A DNA stretch of 22,363 nt, taken from NCBI GenBank assembly GCA_001468855.1, contig LDIV01000001.1:254286-276648 (forward strand), read 5' to 3'. A program made the translations under genes and the position numbers. Below the pieces are notes generated by a model. The model had not been told where the DNA came from, did not search any database, and saw nothing but the letters and a program-made list of their open reading frames with translations. The stretch comes from a candidate division TM6 bacterium UASB124. Lineage in GTDB: Bacteria; Dependentiae; Babeliae; Babeliales; RVW-14. Below are positions 21,940 through 22,363 of this stretch, piece after piece; position 1 is the first letter of the stretch; the number at the start of each line of letters is the position of its first letter.

Positions 21940-22363
21940 GAGCCTATCCGAAAATTATTCCATTTCTAAAAAGCACGACGGAAGCACCTAACAGAAGAAA
22001 TGCAATAAAGGCTTCTTTCGTTTTTGTCCAACATGTTTTCAAACTGCGAAAATTATTAAGCCAACTATGAGAAGCCCCTACTTTCCAACGAGAACCAGGA
22101 ACAATTTTGTTACAATTTTGTTTGCGACGTTTGTTTATGGCTGAATGTAGCACAAATCCATGATCCTTGGCCAAATCTCTAAGCTTTTTTGCATCATAAG
22201 CGCTGTCAGCAGCTAAAACTTTAAATTTGTTTGTTTCAAGTTTAACCATATCGTTAAGAGTTTCTTTTACAAAAAACTGAATCATGTCGATTGGCACCTC
22301 CGACCGCAAGCCCTAATGGGGCACCATTCCAATCAATTATTACAGGACTTACGCACTAGCTGA
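21940..22363 (-). mobile_element. 3' remnant of an IS5-family insertion sequence
   Basis: The end of an insertion sequence that continues past the right edge. The transposase stop codon (21944-21946) lies inside the segment GAGCCTATCCGAAAA starting at 21940, which looks like a terminal inverted repeat, as in compact IS elements where the gene runs into the end. The other end is outside the window, so the repeat and any target duplication cannot be confirmed. Confidence 0.6.
21944..22363 (-). pseudogene. Broken IS5-family DDE transposase (C-terminal part)
   Basis: The frame from 22309 to 21944 encodes the C-terminal half of a DDE transposase: VLAADSAYDAKKLRDLAK (second catalytic Asp), then SRWKVGASHSWLNNFRSL. 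The last block normally reads RWxVERxxxWLNRFR; here Gly (codon 22076-22078, GGG) stands where the catalytic Glu is expected. Upstream, the protein continues only in another frame: DWNGAPLGLAVGGANRHDS, which includes the first catalytic Asp, runs to about 22275. The frames change at a run of six A on the + strand (22271-22276). In that upstream frame a stop occurs at 22356-22358, near a possible second break. The gene therefore looks inactive; the TTG start at 22309 is not real. Confidence 0.75.

Noticed and set aside
22271..22276. Classical -1 slippery heptamer T TTT TTG in the transposase
   Set aside because: The heptamer exists on the minus strand, but the codon phase of the upstream frame does not match the X XXY YYZ pattern and the needed shift is +1, so programmed -1 slippage does not explain it.
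1..22363. CRISPR array, prophage genes or long direct repeats
   Set aside because: I looked for regularly spaced repeats and phage structural or integrase genes and saw none. The only repeat pair of note is the operator-like one near marR.

Overview
The window is AT-rich, densely coding DNA from a Gram-negative bacterium. Outer-membrane, periplasmic and peptidoglycan genes are present: a TolC-like efflux channel, a MacA-like adaptor, GlmU and a D-Ala-D-Ala ligase. Several short secreted proteins of unknown function and a decayed insertion sequence are mixed with housekeeping genes. This set resembles a reduced-genome, host-associated lineage; Dependentiae (TM6/Babeliales) is my best guess. 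That assignment rests on gene content and protein style only, since no rRNA is present.

Layout, left to right. (1) 1-1105: the end of an unseen gene, a nitroreductase and a four-helix membrane protein on the + strand, closed by a hairpin. (2) 6291-1114, minus strand: a tight five-gene operon, idi -> secreted Gln-rich protein -> psd -> rpe -> a 758-residue protein made of two D-Ala-D-Ala ligases in tandem. Gaps are 16-26 bp. It combines isoprenoid, phospholipid, pentose-phosphate and peptidoglycan functions. (3) 6500-6943, +: a small secreted protein. (4) 8582-7082, minus: a degenerate Idi-like Nudix protein, a cupin and a GerMN-like membrane protein, with a recognisable promoter. (5) 10348-8720, minus: a SulP-family anion transporter. 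(6) 11255-10623, minus: tRNA-Ser(CGA), then a small exported/membrane protein gene that appears split by a one-base frameshift. (7) 11475-14227, +: glmU and an sbcD-like nuclease gene, overlapping by one base. (8) 15323-14187, minus: an exported alpha/beta hydrolase with a cysteine nucleophile, converging on and overlapping sbcD. (9) 15497-15641, +: a promoter and strong intrinsic terminator framing about 110 nt with no useful ORF, a candidate small RNA. (10) 16097-15639, minus: a fibronectin-III lipoprotein. (11) 21757-16612, minus: marR, then macA-like, ABC ATPase, MacB-like permease and tolC-like genes, a complete tripartite efflux pump with its likely regulator. (12) 21940-22363, minus: the 3' part of a broken IS5-family transposase gene.

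The strongest observations are four. The tandem ligase has two halves with different active-site changes; the second carries the Tyr-to-Phe change associated with D-Ala-D-lactate ligases. Two near-matching 28-bp operator-like sites (20 of 28 positions identical) lie before marR and before the efflux operon. The third is the predicted small RNA, and the fourth is the pseudo-Nudix paralogue of Idi.
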